Source: an uncultured Chryseobacterium sp. (GTDB lineage: Bacteria; Bacteroidota; Bacteroidia; Flavobacteriales; Weeksellaceae). Taken from it: DNA of 64,000 nucleotides. The notes beneath the pieces are model-generated. The model was not told the DNA's origin. It did no database searches and worked only from the letters and a program-made list of their open reading frames with translations. The translations under genes were made by a program, and so were the position numbers. The stretch is from positions 29,162 through 93,161 of the forward strand of contig CAJYGB010000013.1 of the NCBI GenBank assembly GCA_913774355.1, written 5' to 3'. This document shows, one piece after another, positions 63,926 to 64,000 of this stretch; the first letter of the stretch is position 1; every line of letters starts with the position of its first letter.

Positions 63926-64000
63926 AATGACAGCAATACGGCCGGCAAAGAAAAATTCCGGTGAGGTTACGCAGAGTTACATCTTTATTTGTTGAAACAC

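Noticed and set aside
1-64000. tRNA, rRNA, CRISPR arrays, transposases, integrases or attachment sites
   Set aside because: Intergenic regions were read on both strands; no cloverleaf, regularly spaced repeat array or mobile-element enzyme was recognised. A tRNA or covariance search would be needed to exclude small RNAs fully.

Overview
The window looks like a chromosome segment of a Bacteroidetes/Flavobacteriia species, most likely Chryseobacterium or a close relative in the Weeksellaceae. Support comes from protein style (fused E1 alpha/beta dehydrogenase, long class II-type IlvC, fused MoaC-MoaB, secreted proteins whose signal peptides end near AQ or SQ), from many promoters with a TAnnTTTG -7 box, and from AT-rich spacers filled with short dispersed repeats. 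No rRNA, tRNA, CRISPR array, insertion sequence or prophage was seen.

Layout. (1) 1-14.9 kb is a molybdenum hydroxylase region. It holds the end of an IorB-type molybdopterin subunit, an XdhC-like maturation factor, and a tightly packed molybdenum cofactor operon: moaA, mocA-like, moeA, a TauE/SafE transporter, a small secreted molybdopterin-fold protein, moaD, moeB fused to rhodanese, and moaE. A moaC-moaB fusion follows, then a PaoABC-type oxidoreductase operon and a convergent cysteine desulfurase that could supply sulfur to the cofactor. (2) 15.2-24.4 kb holds a Crp-type regulator and the ilvE-D-B-N-C-A branched-chain amino acid operon, preceded by an isoleucine-rich leader peptide with a textbook attenuator. 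(3) 24.6-35.4 kb holds a Tam-like methyltransferase, a divergent Lrp regulator/MFS exporter pair, a metallophosphoesterase, BglX and the methionine importer metN-I-Q. The importer is preceded by a Met/Cys-rich leader peptide and attenuator, the most interesting regulatory element here. (4) 35.5-54.9 kb is mostly single genes: a receiver-like/pirin fusion, topB, hydrolases, an S9 peptidase, a DNA-deoxyinosine glycosylase, queA, rlmN, a sterol desaturase, a polyprenyl synthase and a fused 2-oxoacid dehydrogenase E1. Two broken genes lie here, one a decayed four-helix-bundle gene bounded by inverted repeats. (5) 55-64 kb holds an AT-rich PD-(D/E)XK nuclease, an HxlR regulator divergent from an Old Yellow Enzyme with an array of GTTAC boxes between them, the remnant of a double-glycine peptide gene, a propeller-type sensor kinase split by two compensating frameshifts with its LuxR-type response regulator, and a secreted C1q-like protein.

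How it fits together: the Moco operon makes the cofactor for the two molybdenum hydroxylases, and XdhC plus the desulfurase probably finish it by sulfuration. The ilv and met systems are each controlled by translation of a leader peptide rich in the end-product amino acid. The E1 enzyme may use 2-oxoacids connected with the ilv pathway. Homopolymer indels recur in three genes, so some frameshifts may be sequencing artefacts.
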